From NCBI GenBank assembly GCA_041319085.1, contig CP101033.1, forward strand, positions 3,912,001 through 3,976,000: DNA of 64,000 nucleotides. The letters run 5' to 3'. How positions within the stretch are numbered: position 1 is the first letter of the stretch; every line of letters begins with the position of its first letter. A program made the position numbers and the translations under genes. Below the pieces are notes generated by a model that saw nothing but the letters and a program-made list of their open reading frames with translations, was not told the origin of the DNA and ran no database searches. Below are positions 34,930-43,957 of this stretch, piece by piece. The DNA is from Aeromonas veronii. Its GTDB lineage: Bacteria; Pseudomonadota; Gammaproteobacteria; Enterobacterales; Aeromonadaceae.

Positions 34930-36463
34930 GTAAGCGTTCACCGACAGGGGCTTGACACACACAATTCGACAGGAATGGGGTAATCTGTTTTCTCGATGCA
35001 AGCACGAACAACTGCTCGCAACCACTCCTGAGGACAACGACCCAGTTTTTTGGCGGTCTCCACCAATGACAGGATGCGCTGGCGAAATTGTTCCCCTCGA
35101 TGAGACCAAACGCCAAAGCTTCCCTTACGCCACAGCACATAACCGCGCAGGGCTCGCTCCGCCTCGTTGTTAGTCAAGGCGAGCTCATCATCGTTCATGA
35201 ACCGCCACAGCATCTCGTCATCCCGGAGCAAGAGTTCACAGCGCCCACGGTAACGCTTGGTGCACCATAACGCTCCCAATTCCAACCGCTTGCGCCAGTT
35301 TTGCCTGTATCGCCTGAGCCTTCGCAGATAACGCTCTTTGCTCAGCAGACCGTTTTCCCATCGGTGCCTGGCCCTGAACACGCTGTCTGCCAGCAGGACC
35401 AGGCGGGCTCCGATTAGCTGATTAACGTCATCACTGCTATCGGCTATTGCGGCCACATTGCGCGCCACATGGGCCCAGCACAGCTGACGCTGACTGGCAT
35501 CGATGAAGCGGTAACCGGCGTACTGATCTGTCACCAACACGCCATCGAGTTCAGAACCCAGCAACCGCTTGGCGGCATCCTGACCACGCCCGTAGGCGGT
35601 CATGAAGCAGACCGCAATCTTGCTCAGCGCCAACCACATCCAGCGCCGCTCGCCACCGCGCTGGTGCCGGGTCTCATCGGCATGGATATGGCTTGCCGAC
35701 TGCACCTGCCGCTTGATGGCCTGGTGCGTGGGGGTGAGCATGGCGCTCACCCGGCCCTGCGCCTCGCTGATGGCACCGCGACTGAAGGTCAGGCCGAAGT
35801 GCTGTTTAAGCTGCTGCTGTATCTGGCTGATGCTCTGATGGAACTGGCCACTTTGCAGGGCAATGTAACTGAGTAAATGGGTGCCCATCTGGCAGCTGCT
35901 GATCGTCTCGGGCAGCTCAGCCTGGGCACTGGTCACGCAGTGAGTGCAGGTGCCCCGAAACAGCCGATGCTCAGTGACGAAGTAGCTTACCTCGGGCAGT
36001 TCAAACACCTGATGCACGCGGTAGGGTTTGGCATGAGGCAAGACGTTGCCACCGCAACAGAGGCACTCCGACGCCGGATAGTGAGCCGTTGTCGTCAGCC
36101 GGGCATCATGGGGATGCAGTTCGCGCCGGCTCCCCTTGTGGCCGGGCTGTGCCCCCGCTTCTTGCCAGAAGCAGGCCGTTTGCGCTCAGAGCGTGGGGCC
36201 GCTGCGCCATCGCTGGATGGCGGCTTGGATGAATTGCCGCTGTGTTGATTAAGGCGATCCTCCAGCTCGGCAATACGGTCGAGTAGCTTGTAAATCAGCT
36301 CATTGGCCTGCTCCAGCGTGAGCGGCAATCCTGGTGGAGGCGTGTTGTTCCTGTTCATGAAGACAAGGTTGCCTGATGGGCAGGATCAAACAAGAAGCAA
36401 ATGTGGATCAAGAGACGATCGTATCATTATTTGCCTGTCAATACCCTGCGGGTGAACAGTTAC
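34930..36463 (-). mobile_element. IS66-family insertion sequence, copy 2
   Basis: 1534 bp, the same length and ends as the element at 7920-9453 but inverted. Perfect 8-bp target duplications CAAACGGG lie at 34922-34929 and 36464-36471. It lies inside the pyrE terminator hairpin and upstream of the copA promoter, with the transposase reading toward copA. Matching duplications on each copy mean that the two copies have not exchanged flanks by recombination. Confidence 0.95.
34938..36358 (-). pseudogene. IS66-family transposase (copy 2), frame broken at a five-G tract
   Basis: The translated segments are identical to copy 1: an 87-codon N-terminal frame (36358-36095), then the -1 frame with the zinc-knuckle and DDE core (first ATG 36041, stop at 34938). 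The break is in the same tract, read as CCCCC at 36152-36156 on the plus strand. A -1 shift on GGG would give about 473 residues. That the copy transposed suggests full-length transposase was available, from frameshifting or from another copy. Confidence 0.82.
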
Positions 36464-36506
36464 CAAACGGGCGCCGCATTCAGCTATTGCGCGGTGTGAG
36501 CGGAGC

Positions 36507-37160
36507 TCAGATACCGTACTGGGCGCGGTAAGCCTTCATGGCAACCAGCTGCTCGGCCAGCTCCGGCTGCTCGGCCTGCTTCTCTTCCAGATAGGCAATC
36601 AGATCGCTCATCTGGATGATGGCGATGATGTGGGCGCTGTAGTCACGCTCCACCTCCTGAATGGCGGAGAGCTCGCCCTTGCCCTTCTCCTGACGGTCCA
36701 GCGCGATCAGCACGCCCGCCAGCGAGGCGCCGTTGGCCTGGATCAGATCCATGGATTCACGGATGGCGGTGCCAGCGGTGATAACGTCGTCCACCAGCAT
36801 GATGCGCCCCTTGAGCGGGCTGCCCACCAGATTGCCGCCCTCGCCGTGATCCTTGGCCTCCTTGCGGTTGAAGCACCAGGGCACGTCCACATCGTGCTGC
36901 TCCACCAGCTGCACCGCAGTGGCGGAAGCGATGGGGATCCCCTTGTAGGCCGGGCCAAACAGCACATCGAACTCGATACCGGCATCCATCAGGGCGGCGG
37001 CATAGAAGCGGCCGAGACGGGCCAGATCGCGGCCGCTGTTGAACAGACCGGCGTTGAAGAAGTAGGGGCTTTTACGACCGGATTTCAGGGTAAATTCACC
37101 GAATTTGAGGACCTGTTTCTCCAGGGCGAACTCGATAAATTGACGCTGGTAGGCTTTCAT
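36507..37160 (-). CDS. pyrE: Orotate phosphoribosyltransferase
   Basis: A 217-residue type I phosphoribosyltransferase converting orotate and PRPP to OMP in pyrimidine synthesis. The PRPP loop [12 protein letters not shown] lies near residue 122, and [14 protein letters not shown] near 28 is the family N-terminal segment. AAGGAG precedes the ATG. It follows rph by 75 bases, with an attenuator hairpin in the gap. The natural terminator after pyrE is broken by IS66 copy 2, so read-through toward the IS and copA is possible. Confidence 0.95.
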   Translation of the reverse strand: MKAYQRQFIEFALEKQVLKFGEFTLKSGRKSPYFFNAGLFNSGRDLARLGRFYAAALMDAGIEFDVLFGPAYKGIPIASATAVQLVEQHDVDVPWCFNRKEAKDHGEGGNLVGSPLKGRIMLVDDVITAGTAIRESMDLIQANGASLAGVLIALDRQEKGKGELSAIQEVERDYSAHIIAIIQMSDLIAYLEEKQAEQPELAEQLVAMKAYRAQYGI

Positions 37161-37203
37161 TCTGGCTCCTTGCTTGGCTTGTCGTTGTCTTGTGTGGGGG
37201 TAT

Positions 37204-37228
37204 AAAAAAACGCGGTCAATGCCGCGTT
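37204..37228 (-). promoter_or_regulatory. rph-pyrE intercistronic attenuator
   Basis: Minus-strand AACGCGG-CATTGA-CCGCGTT followed by seven T begins 8 bases after the rph stop and ends 44 bases before pyrE. In E. coli the same position holds the UTP-sensing pyrE attenuator, in which close coupling of ribosomes on rph prevents termination when UTP is low. The layout here is equivalent. Confidence 0.8.
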
Positions 37229-37235
37229 TTTAAAA

Positions 37236-37952
37236 TCAGGAGAGTGACTGCTTCTGCAGCGCAATGATCTCGTCAATGCCGCCCTTGGCGAGCCCCAGCA
37301 TCGCCAGCAGCTCCTCATGGGTGAAGGGCTCGGCTTCCGCGGTGCCCTGCACCTCGATGATGCGACCATCTTCGGTCATCACCACGTTCATGTCGGTCTC
37401 GGCGGCGGAGTCTTCGATGTACTCCAGATCGCAGATGGCTTCGCCCTGATACATGCCGACGGAAACGGCGGCGATCATCTGCTTGAGCGGGCTCTGCTTG
37501 ATCATGCCCTTCTCGACCATCCAGTTCAGCGCATCCACCAGCGCCACGCAGGCACCGGTAATGGAAGCGGTGCGGGTGCCGCCATCGGCTTGCAGCACAT
37601 CACAGTCAACGGTGATGGAGTGCTCGCCCAGCGCAGTCAGGTCTACCGCGGCGCGCAGGGAGCGGGCGATCAGCCGGGAGATCTCCAGCGTACGGCCACT
37701 CTGCTTGCCGGAGGCCGCTTCGCGGTTCATCCGGGAGTGGGTGGAACGCGGCAGCATGCCGTATTCGGCAGTGACCCAACCCTGACCCTTCCCTTTCAGG
37801 AAGCGCGGAACGCTGGTGTCGACGCTGGCGGTGCAGAGCACGCGAGTGTTACCGAACTCCACCAGCACTGAGCCTTCTGCATGTTTGGTGAAATTGCGGG
37901 TAATGGTAACCGGGCGAAGTTGCGCGGCACTGCGATCGCTGGGACGTGACAT
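37236..37952 (-). CDS. rph: Ribonuclease PH
   Basis: A 238-residue phosphorolytic 3'-5' exoribonuclease that trims tRNA 3' ends. It has the RNase PH signature [17 protein letters not shown] start, [32 protein letters not shown] and [17 protein letters not shown]. It is translated immediately upstream of the pyrE attenuator and probably doubles as the leader gene. Divergent from yicC, the enteric arrangement. Confidence 0.95.
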   Translation of the reverse strand: MSRPSDRSAAQLRPVTITRNFTKHAEGSVLVEFGNTRVLCTASVDTSVPRFLKGKGQGWVTAEYGMLPRSTHSRMNREAASGKQSGRTLEISRLIARSLRAAVDLTALGEHSITVDCDVLQADGGTRTASITGACVALVDALNWMVEKGMIKQSPLKQMIAAVSVGMYQGEAICDLEYIEDSAAETDMNVVMTEDGRIIEVQGTAEAEPFTHEELLAMLGLAKGGIDEIIALQKQSLS

Positions 37953-38099
37953 GGAACGGACCTCTGGGCTGGCTCAAATTGGCGGGGGATTATAAGTGAT
38001 CCCGCCCCAAATATCAGCCGCTAAAACCACGGCATCGGCTGACGAGCAGGGCCGGGCTGAGTATACTGGCCGCACACTTCATCAAGCCCGGAACAATCA

Positions 38100-38963
38100 A
38101 TGATTCACAGCATGACCGCCTACGCCCGCAAGGAATTCAAGGGCGACTGGGGCACAGCCGTTTGGGAAATTCGTTCGGTCAACCAGCGCTATCTGGAAAC
38201 CTACATTCGCCTGCCGGAGCAACTGCGCAGCCTGGAGCCGGTACTGCGTGAGCGTTTCCGCGCCAAGCTGCAGCGCGGCAAGGTGGAGTGCAACCTGCGT
38301 TTCGAAGCCGCTCAAGCCGATGCAAAGCAGCTGCATATCAATGAAGAGCTGGCCAAACTGATCATCGATAGCGCCAACTGGGTAATGAAAGAGGCGGGCC
38401 AGGGTCAGCTCAATCCGGTCGACGTGCTGCGCTGGCCGGGCGTCATGGCCGCCGCCGAGCAGGACATGGACGCGGTCGCCACCGAGCTGCTCGGCGGGTT
38501 TGACCAGACCATGGAAGATTTCCTTGCCTCCCGCGCCAGCGAAGGGGCCAACCTCAAGGCGCTGATCGAACAGCGTCTGGCCGGTATTCAGGTGGAAGTG
38601 AAGAAGGTGCGCGAACACCTGCCGCAGATCATCGAGTGGCAACGCCAGAAGCTCACCGACCGGCTGGCCGAAGCCAAGGTCGAGCTGGATCCGGCCCGCA
38701 TCGAGCAGGAGATCGTGCTGCTGGCCCAGAAGATCGACGTGGCCGAAGAGCTGGATCGTCTGGAGATGCACATCAGCGAAACCAACAAGATCATGAAGAA
38801 GGGCGGTGCCTGTGGCCGTCGCCTCGACTTTATGATGCAGGAGTTCAACCGCGAGTCGAACACCCTCGGTTCAAAGTCGATCAATGCCGAAGTGACCCAG
38901 TCCGCCGTCGAACTCAAGGTGCTGATCGAGCAGATGCGCGAGCAAATTCAGAACATCGAGTGA
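38100..38963 (+). CDS. yicC: YicC family endoribonuclease/stress protein
   Basis: 287 residues. The N-terminal YicC domain (MIHSMTAYARKEF, WEIRSVNQRYLE) and the C-terminal DUF1732 domain (EELDRLEMHISETNKIMKKGGACGRRLDFMMQEFNRESNTLGSKS) are intact. YicC members have been reported to act as endoribonucleases. Its 3' end (QNIE-stop) and terminator are duplicated at 48.6 kb, marking integration of a genomic island. The gene itself remains complete. Confidence 0.93.
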   Translation: MIHSMTAYARKEFKGDWGTAVWEIRSVNQRYLETYIRLPEQLRSLEPVLRERFRAKLQRGKVECNLRFEAAQADAKQLHINEELAKLIIDSANWVMKEAGQGQLNPVDVLRWPGVMAAAEQDMDAVATELLGGFDQTMEDFLASRASEGANLKALIEQRLAGIQVEVKKVREHLPQIIEWQRQKLTDRLAEAKVELDPARIEQEIVLLAQKIDVAEELDRLEMHISETNKIMKKGGACGRRLDFMMQEFNRESNTLGSKSINAEVTQSAVELKVLIEQMREQIQNIE

Positions 38964-39018
38964 TCGATTGAACCGCGCTTGCCAATAAAAAGAGCCCTTG
39001 ATGATCAAGGGCTCTTTT
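38949..39018 (+). repeat. Left 70-bp direct repeat (attL-like) of the yicC island
   Basis: It spans the last five yicC codons and its terminator. It is matched by 48596-48665 with only two differences (C/T in the Asn codon and A/G about 20 bases later). The two copies bracket the restriction/Abi/hipBA island. Such repeats are expected from site-specific integration at the yicC 3' end with reconstitution of the stop codon and terminator. Confidence 0.88.
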
Positions 39019-39021
39019 TTT
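38991..39021 (+). terminator. yicC terminator
   Basis: Near-perfect palindrome AGAGCCCTTGAT-G-ATCAAGGGCTCT followed by T7; the same hairpin recurs at the right end of the island. Confidence 0.9.
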
Positions 39022-39585
39022 ATGACGACGACAGAAGCGGCAGCGACGGTCACTCAGCACCGTAGGTGTGAATAACGTAGCGTATTGGCCCGATCACGCG
39101 TTTGGATAACCGCCTGATAAACGAATCATTACAGGCGCTAAATGGAGGCTGGCGGTAAACGGATGGTTACGCTTGGCTAACCACCCCTACGGGCTTCGCC
39201 ATACAGCCAGTCGGTTGCTAATCATCGGGGTAACCGTTGCACTTTGCGCATCTCATCTACCAGCCTTTGGCGTCAGCGTAGAAGGAGTTACGGCCCCGTC
39301 CTCTCCCGGAGGGCGCGGCCAGCTTAATTCCCTCCCCTAGCAGTCAATAACTCCCATACCGTTTCCAGCGCTTGTTGTACTTGCGCCGTTCGTGTTCATG
39401 TTCGATGAAAAATGCCGTCCACGGCAGGATGTTGTCACCGCGGTCATCCAGCATCGCCGCCTGATCAGCCCAAAAATCTTGACAGACACGCCCACTGGGC
39501 GCACTATTTCCGCAACACGGCCCCTGTCGGTAATGCTGCTAGTCAGCAAAACTGCTCAGGGGTTTTTTGTTGCCTGTGATTTTCT
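39019..39585. other. Gene-free island left arm, 567 bases
   Basis: No convincing gene. Visible features are an inverted repeat GGTTA/TAACC near 39160-39180 and, just past the abi stop on the minus strand, CCCCTG and CAGGGG arms around an inner GCTG-ACTAG-CAGC hairpin (about 39520-39565). There is also a minus-strand open stretch ending at 39344 with a plausible protein-like tail (WADQAAMLDDRGDNILPW, then EHERRKYNKRW) but no good start. It could be a gene remnant, an integrase or transfer-origin scar, or a structured RNA linked to abi. Confidence 0.4.
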
Positions 39586-40578
39586 TTACCAATCCTGTTG
39601 CCAGTTTGCAGGGGCACCCATGCCTGACAGGTCTAGGCCAAGATGGGCCAGATCCGGGAAAGCGTTGAGATGATCGCGCATCCGCTGCGGCCAGCTTGAG
39701 TTTGGGTTGATATAAGCCATCAGGTGGCGGCAGATCCGTAGCAGCAAGAAGCAGCGAGCCTGCGCATGGTGATTGTTTGTGTAGCTCGCAACCCAAGGCA
39801 AATTGGCAGCATGCGGCAGCTTTGGCTGTTCCGTAATGTTGCGATTCCACAACCGGCTATGGTGAGCACACACATTGCGCAAGTAGTTGAGACTGCGCAG
39901 CCAGGTTGCAAAGACCCGGCCATTAGCAACGCCATAGGCTGCCGCGATCTGATCCTGTTCCGTCTCTCTCATGCCTGCATAGAGCGTTGACATGGTGCCA
40001 AAATCCCAGACTTCACAGGCCACCCAAATTGGCAGCGGCAGCCCATATTTGACCTTGTTGTGTTTGACGAACTCCTCTTTGGAGCGGCCAATCAATCTGC
40101 CGTGTTTACCTAACCAGTCGTGATGCTTACTGACGCCGCTGCTCTCGTCAAGTTGCTGGCTGAAACCGGCAAACAGACACTCCGGCTTGAGATAGGCGAA
40201 GGGGTCAAGCTGCCCCAAGGTGTGGGAAATATCGACACGAATGGCGATTTCGATCCGCTCCAGCGCATCCATCGCCAACATGCGCAGTCGCTTGTCGAAC
40301 ACATAGAGTTCAACCGCATCGATGAAGCGGCTACCCGCCTTGAAGTGTTCCAGCGCGACACGGGTCGTTTTGATTTTCTGCGGCTTTCTGCCCTGCTCAG
40401 ATAACAGAATCACCTCGCCAGAGCGTTCACGAAACGGATACCAGTAGCCACTGAGCCGGTAGTAACCGATGCGTTCGAGATAATCGAGGGCGATGGTCTG
40501 ATCGGTGATGGTCATACCGCGCCGTTGCAGTTGGGCAAGCTGATCCTGATGGCTAAGCCACGGTTTGGTGTAGGGCAT
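39586..40578 (-). CDS. Abi_2 family (AbiD/AbiF-like) HEPN abortive-infection protein
   Basis: 330 residues. Start segment KPWLSHQDQLAQLQRRGMTI, then YLERIGYYRLSGYWYPF and LERIEIAIRVDISHTLG are typical of the Abi_2 family. The HEPN RNase motif R-x4-H is present as LRNVCAHHSRLWNR near residue 235. Family members block phage growth, probably by RNA cleavage that halts the infected cell. Its ATG overlaps the hsdS stop (TGATG), so translation is coupled to the restriction-modification genes. The overlap suggests that it acts as a back-up to restriction, or is held in check by the complex; that link is inference. Confidence 0.88.
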   Translation of the reverse strand: MPYTKPWLSHQDQLAQLQRRGMTITDQTIALDYLERIGYYRLSGYWYPFRERSGEVILLSEQGRKPQKIKTTRVALEHFKAGSRFIDAVELYVFDKRLRMLAMDALERIEIAIRVDISHTLGQLDPFAYLKPECLFAGFSQQLDESSGVSKHHDWLGKHGRLIGRSKEEFVKHNKVKYGLPLPIWVACEVWDFGTMSTLYAGMRETEQDQIAAAYGVANGRVFATWLRSLNYLRNVCAHHSRLWNRNITEQPKLPHAANLPWVASYTNNHHAQARCFLLLRICRHLMAYINPNSSWPQRMRDHLNAFPDLAHLGLDLSGMGAPANWQQDW

Positions 40579-42347
40579 CAGCTTAGCGTCCCCTCTACCA
40601 GCGACTCGGCCAGCGCAAGCTGGGTCTGCTGGCTGGTTTGCAAGCGGGATTTTAGTTGGTCGCAGAGAGCCATTAACTCATGAACCCTGGAAATGATACG
40701 AAGTTGCTCTTGATATGGTGACATCGGAATTGGGATTTCCTCCCACTTACTTCTATTGATAATCGGAGTCGCAGAACCAGTCGCTCGTTCTAACAAGAGA
40801 TTTGTAAAGGCCTTTGTAGTCATTGCAGCCAACAAAAAATATGAATCACATAAGATTGGTCTAATAGAGTTTATCTGTTGATTAAATCCGATCTGCCTGT
40901 CACATATGGTGGACTTACCTATAGACCCACCAATACAAACCATCAAGATATCCCCAGCGTTTGCTTCAGAGCTGAGCTCCAAGCCTACGTCACTAAGATA
41001 CTTTTCTGCTGCCAATAATTTACCAGATGGAGTTATTTGTCCTGGCCCAATAAAAGGAATTTCACCATCATAAAAGGCAGAGTTTCCAGTGCTAGGAGTT
41101 TTCCCCGTTGAGCAAATCCCTATATTTCCAAGTCTGGCCCACTCCCATCCCTGCGGTAACTCAAACGGCTTTTCGTCTTCGCTGATCGCAGGTAGCGGTT
41201 TCTCTTTTTTGATTTTCTTCTCTTTGACCATCTGGGCTTTTTCGGCGGCGATGCGTTCCAGCAGGGCTGAGGCGGGTTCATCGCTCGGGTCTTGCGGCAC
41301 CAGCTTGCCCATTACCGCCAATTGCAGGACGGTCTGTTTCAAGGCGTCAATACTGGCCTCGGTGGTAAAGAGGGTATCGAAGTGAGTGGTTAGCCGCGCC
41401 CAGTTTTGCGCCAGCTCATCAGCATCGCTGGAGTCTGTCAGCGTGGCGAGCAGGGTCTCCACCAGCGTCTGATGGGCCGCCAGCTGTGATTCGCTGCGCT
41501 GCTCCAGCTGGTCGCAGAGAGCCATAAGCTCATCCACTTTGGCAACGATGCGGTGTTGTTCTGGCAAAGGTGGGATGGCAATGACAAGTGGATTTAATTT
41601 TTCCAACGATATATTAGCAATATTTGTTGTCTGACTTGAGCTATCGATAAGAACAGACCTTGTCTGAGGTGCTCGTAATACAGCCATCAAAAAAGACGCA
41701 TCAATTTCATATGGTCTAATTACACTAAGAAAACCACCAAATGTTGCACTTCCAGATGGTATTTCAGAAATGTAAGCAACTTTACCAACAAGCTCCTTGC
41801 TGTTTGCCATAGACATAACAATATCACCAACTTCGGCACACTGTTCTTGGCGTTTAACAAATGAGGTGTTTATATAAAGCAAGTCATCCCATTCTATTTT
41901 ATCTTGGACATTAGCTGTGCGTAGGCAAGCTATTTTGCCCTCTGACGGTTCGCGGTGTTTTTCGCTAGCAGGAAATGTAATACCACGAATAATGGCTACA
42001 ATATTTCCTAAACATCCCCACTCCCACCCCTCCGGCAATTCAAACGGCTTCTCTTCCTCGCTAATTTCCGGCAAGGCTTTGGGCTTTTTAATTTTGCCCT
42101 CTTTGACCAGCCGCGCCTTTTCGGCTGCAATCCGTTCCAGCAGCACGGAGGCCGGTTCATCGCTGGGGTCTTGCGGCACCAGTTTACCGCGCACGGCCAG
42201 CTCCAGGATCAGCTCGCGCAGCTTTTTGATGCCGGTCAGTTCCAGCTTGCTGTTGCTGCCGCGTCCGGCACTGCTTTTCGGGCGCACCGCCGCGGTCCAG
42301 AGATCCAGATGGTCGGTAATCAGATTTTCTATTTTCAGCGCCGCCAT
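40578..42347 (-). CDS. hsdS: Type I restriction-modification specificity subunit HsdS
   Basis: 589 residues with two target-recognition domains (about 110-270 and 405-560). Each is preceded by a conserved block (LAVRGKLVPQDPSDEPAS and LAVMGKLVPQDPSDEPAS) and an ELPEGWEW/ELPQGWEW entry, and followed by helices ending HRIVAKVDELMALCDQLE or similar. The two halves set the bipartite DNA target. The recognition domains are visibly richer in A+T than the conserved blocks, as is usual for exchanged domains. The start overlaps the hsdM stop (TAATG) and the stop overlaps abi. Confidence 0.92.
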   Translation of the reverse strand: MAALKIENLITDHLDLWTAAVRPKSSAGRGSNSKLELTGIKKLRELILELAVRGKLVPQDPSDEPASVLLERIAAEKARLVKEGKIKKPKALPEISEEEKPFELPEGWEWGCLGNIVAIIRGITFPASEKHREPSEGKIACLRTANVQDKIEWDDLLYINTSFVKRQEQCAEVGDIVMSMANSKELVGKVAYISEIPSGSATFGGFLSVIRPYEIDASFLMAVLRAPQTRSVLIDSSSQTTNIANISLEKLNPLVIAIPPLPEQHRIVAKVDELMALCDQLEQRSESQLAAHQTLVETLLATLTDSSDADELAQNWARLTTHFDTLFTTEASIDALKQTVLQLAVMGKLVPQDPSDEPASALLERIAAEKAQMVKEKKIKKEKPLPAISEDEKPFELPQGWEWARLGNIGICSTGKTPSTGNSAFYDGEIPFIGPGQITPSGKLLAAEKYLSDVGLELSSEANAGDILMVCIGGSIGKSTICDRQIGFNQQINSIRPILCDSYFLLAAMTTKAFTNLLLERATGSATPIINRSKWEEIPIPMSPYQEQLRIISRVHELMALCDQLKSRLQTSQQTQLALAESLVEGTLS

Positions 42348-43849
42348 TATGCCTGCTCCCCTTGCTTGGCCGCACTTTTGCCCAAGGCGTCGCCCAGAAT
42401 GGCTTTTAGCTGGTCACGCAGGGTCTGGATTTCAGCCTGCTCGGTGGCATAGCGCGCCAGCAGCTCGTCGGGGTCATGGCTTATCTGCTCGCCGACATGG
42501 GGATTTTTAATATCGAGGTTAAAGTTGCGCTCGATAATGGTGTCGATGCCGACCTTCCAGGCTTGCTCGTTCTCTACCCGGGCAGCAAAGCCGTCCGCCT
42601 CATCACCCCACCAAGCGATCTCTGCCTCAAATTCCTCAAACTTCATCGGCTTGGTTTTGCTGTAGTTCTTCACCCCGGCCGGATAGGGGTGCTCGTAGAA
42701 CCAGACATCCTGGGTGGGCTGCCCCTTGGTGAAGAAGAGGATATTGGTCTTGATGCCGGTATAGGGGGCAAACACGCCGTTGGGCAGCCGCACTATGGTG
42801 TGCAGGTTGCACTCGCTGGTGAGCAGTTGCTTGATCTTGGTTTTGACCCCTTCGCCAAACAGGGTGCCATCGGGCAGCACCACGGCGGCACGACCGCCCT
42901 TGCCATTTGTTGCCGGGGCAAGGACTTCGATAATCAGCTGCAGGAACAGGTCGGCAGTTTCGCGGGTGCGCAGATCGGCCGGGAAGTTTTGCTCGATGCC
43001 ATCCTCTTCGGTGCCGCCAAAGGGCGGGTTGGTGAGGATCACATCGATATCGCTATCCCAGCTCGACAGCGGTTTGTCGAGGGTGTTGCCGTGGCGGATC
43101 TGCACCGGCACCTCGATGCCGTGCAGCAGCATATTGGTGGTGCAAAGGAGGTGCGGCAGCTGCTTCTTCTCGACCCCCAGGATCTGCTGCTGCAGGGTCT
43201 GGTGGTCGGCAGCGGTCTCGACATAGTGCTCTTTGACATGATCGAAGGCGCAGGCGAGAAAGCCACCGGTGCCGCAGGCCGGGTCCATGATCCGCTCGCC
43301 GAGTTTGGGATCGATGCGGTTGACCATAAAGCGGGTGACGGCGCGGGGGGTGTAGAACTCACCCGCGTTACCGGCGCTTTGCAGGTCGCGCAGGATCTGC
43401 TCGTAGATATCGCCAAACAGGTGGCGTTCGCTGCTGTCGGTAAAGTCGATCTCGTTGAGCTTGTTGATCACCTGCTTGAGCAGGGTGCCGTTTTTCATGT
43501 AGTTGAAGGCATCGCTGAACGCCTCTTTCACCACATAGCCACGAGGGTTGAGATCGATATTGGCAGGCTGGTTTTTCAGGCTGTCGAACAGATCGTTGTT
43601 GACGAAATCGAGCAGGGCATCACCGGTCAGCCCTTCGCTATCGGCCGCCCAGTTGCGCCACAGGAAGCGCTCGGGGATGGGGCAGCGGTAGTTATCCTGC
43701 TCAAACTCCAGCTCCTCTTCCTGGGCGTCGAACACTTTCAAAAACAGCAGCCAGGAGAGCTGGCCAAGGCGCTGGGCATCGCCGTCGATACCGGCGTCCT
43801 TACGCATGATGTCCTGAATGGATTTGATGACTGAGCTGATGGATGACAT
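42347..43849 (-). CDS. hsdM: Type I restriction-modification DNA methyltransferase subunit HsdM
   Basis: A 500-residue N6-adenine methyltransferase. An N-terminal HsdM helical domain (MSSISSVIKSIQDIMRKDAG) precedes the SAM-binding motif I DPACGTGGFLACAF near residue 197 and catalytic motif IV NPPFGG near 275. With HsdS it methylates host DNA, and with HsdR it forms the restriction complex. A hairpin terminator after hsdR suggests that hsdM-hsdS-abi may also have its own promoter in the 108-base gap. Confidence 0.94.
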   Translation of the reverse strand: MSSISSVIKSIQDIMRKDAGIDGDAQRLGQLSWLLFLKVFDAQEEELEFEQDNYRCPIPERFLWRNWAADSEGLTGDALLDFVNNDLFDSLKNQPANIDLNPRGYVVKEAFSDAFNYMKNGTLLKQVINKLNEIDFTDSSERHLFGDIYEQILRDLQSAGNAGEFYTPRAVTRFMVNRIDPKLGERIMDPACGTGGFLACAFDHVKEHYVETAADHQTLQQQILGVEKKQLPHLLCTTNMLLHGIEVPVQIRHGNTLDKPLSSWDSDIDVILTNPPFGGTEEDGIEQNFPADLRTRETADLFLQLIIEVLAPATNGKGGRAAVVLPDGTLFGEGVKTKIKQLLTSECNLHTIVRLPNGVFAPYTGIKTNILFFTKGQPTQDVWFYEHPYPAGVKNYSKTKPMKFEEFEAEIAWWGDEADGFAARVENEQAWKVGIDTIIERNFNLDIKNPHVGEQISHDPDELLARYATEQAEIQTLRDQLKAILGDALGKSAAKQGEQA

Positions 43850-43901
43850 GGGATTCTCTGCTTTTTACAAAAATGGCGACGAATGCGTCAGGAGTATCGA
43901 T

Positions 43902-43931
43902 AAAACAAGCGGCCATCATTGGAATGGCCGC
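43902..43931 (-). terminator. hsdR terminator
   Basis: Minus-strand GCGGCCAT-TCCAATG-ATGGCCGC followed by TTGTTTTATC, 27 bases after the hsdR stop and before hsdM. It would separate restriction from methylation transcription, or attenuate the downstream genes. Confidence 0.7.
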
Positions 43932-43957
43932 ATGGTAGTTCAGAAGCAGTCAGGTCG

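Larger units (their letters stand above)
34891..36476 (-). terminator. pyrE terminator split by IS66 copy 2
   Basis: CAAACGGGCGCCG (36464-36476) and CGGCGCCCGTTTG (34898-34910) are perfectly complementary over 13 bases. The second arm is followed on the minus strand by seven T (34897-34891). Removing the IS and one copy of CAAACGGG restores a strong terminator about 30 bases after pyrE. At present an 8-base stem can still form beside the copA-side end (34903-34929), but offset from the T-run. Confidence 0.85.

Noticed and set aside
38871..39053. Two similar minus-strand frames at 38871-39053 and 48581-49042 suggesting a repeated gene
   Set aside because: The similarity comes from the 70-bp att-like repeat and its terminator palindrome, not from a coding sequence.
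39344..39538. A minus-strand open stretch with a protein-like C-terminus (WTAFFIEHEHERRKYNKRW)
   Set aside because: There is no acceptable start codon and a stop lies just upstream. At best a gene fragment, so it is described only within the gene-free interval.
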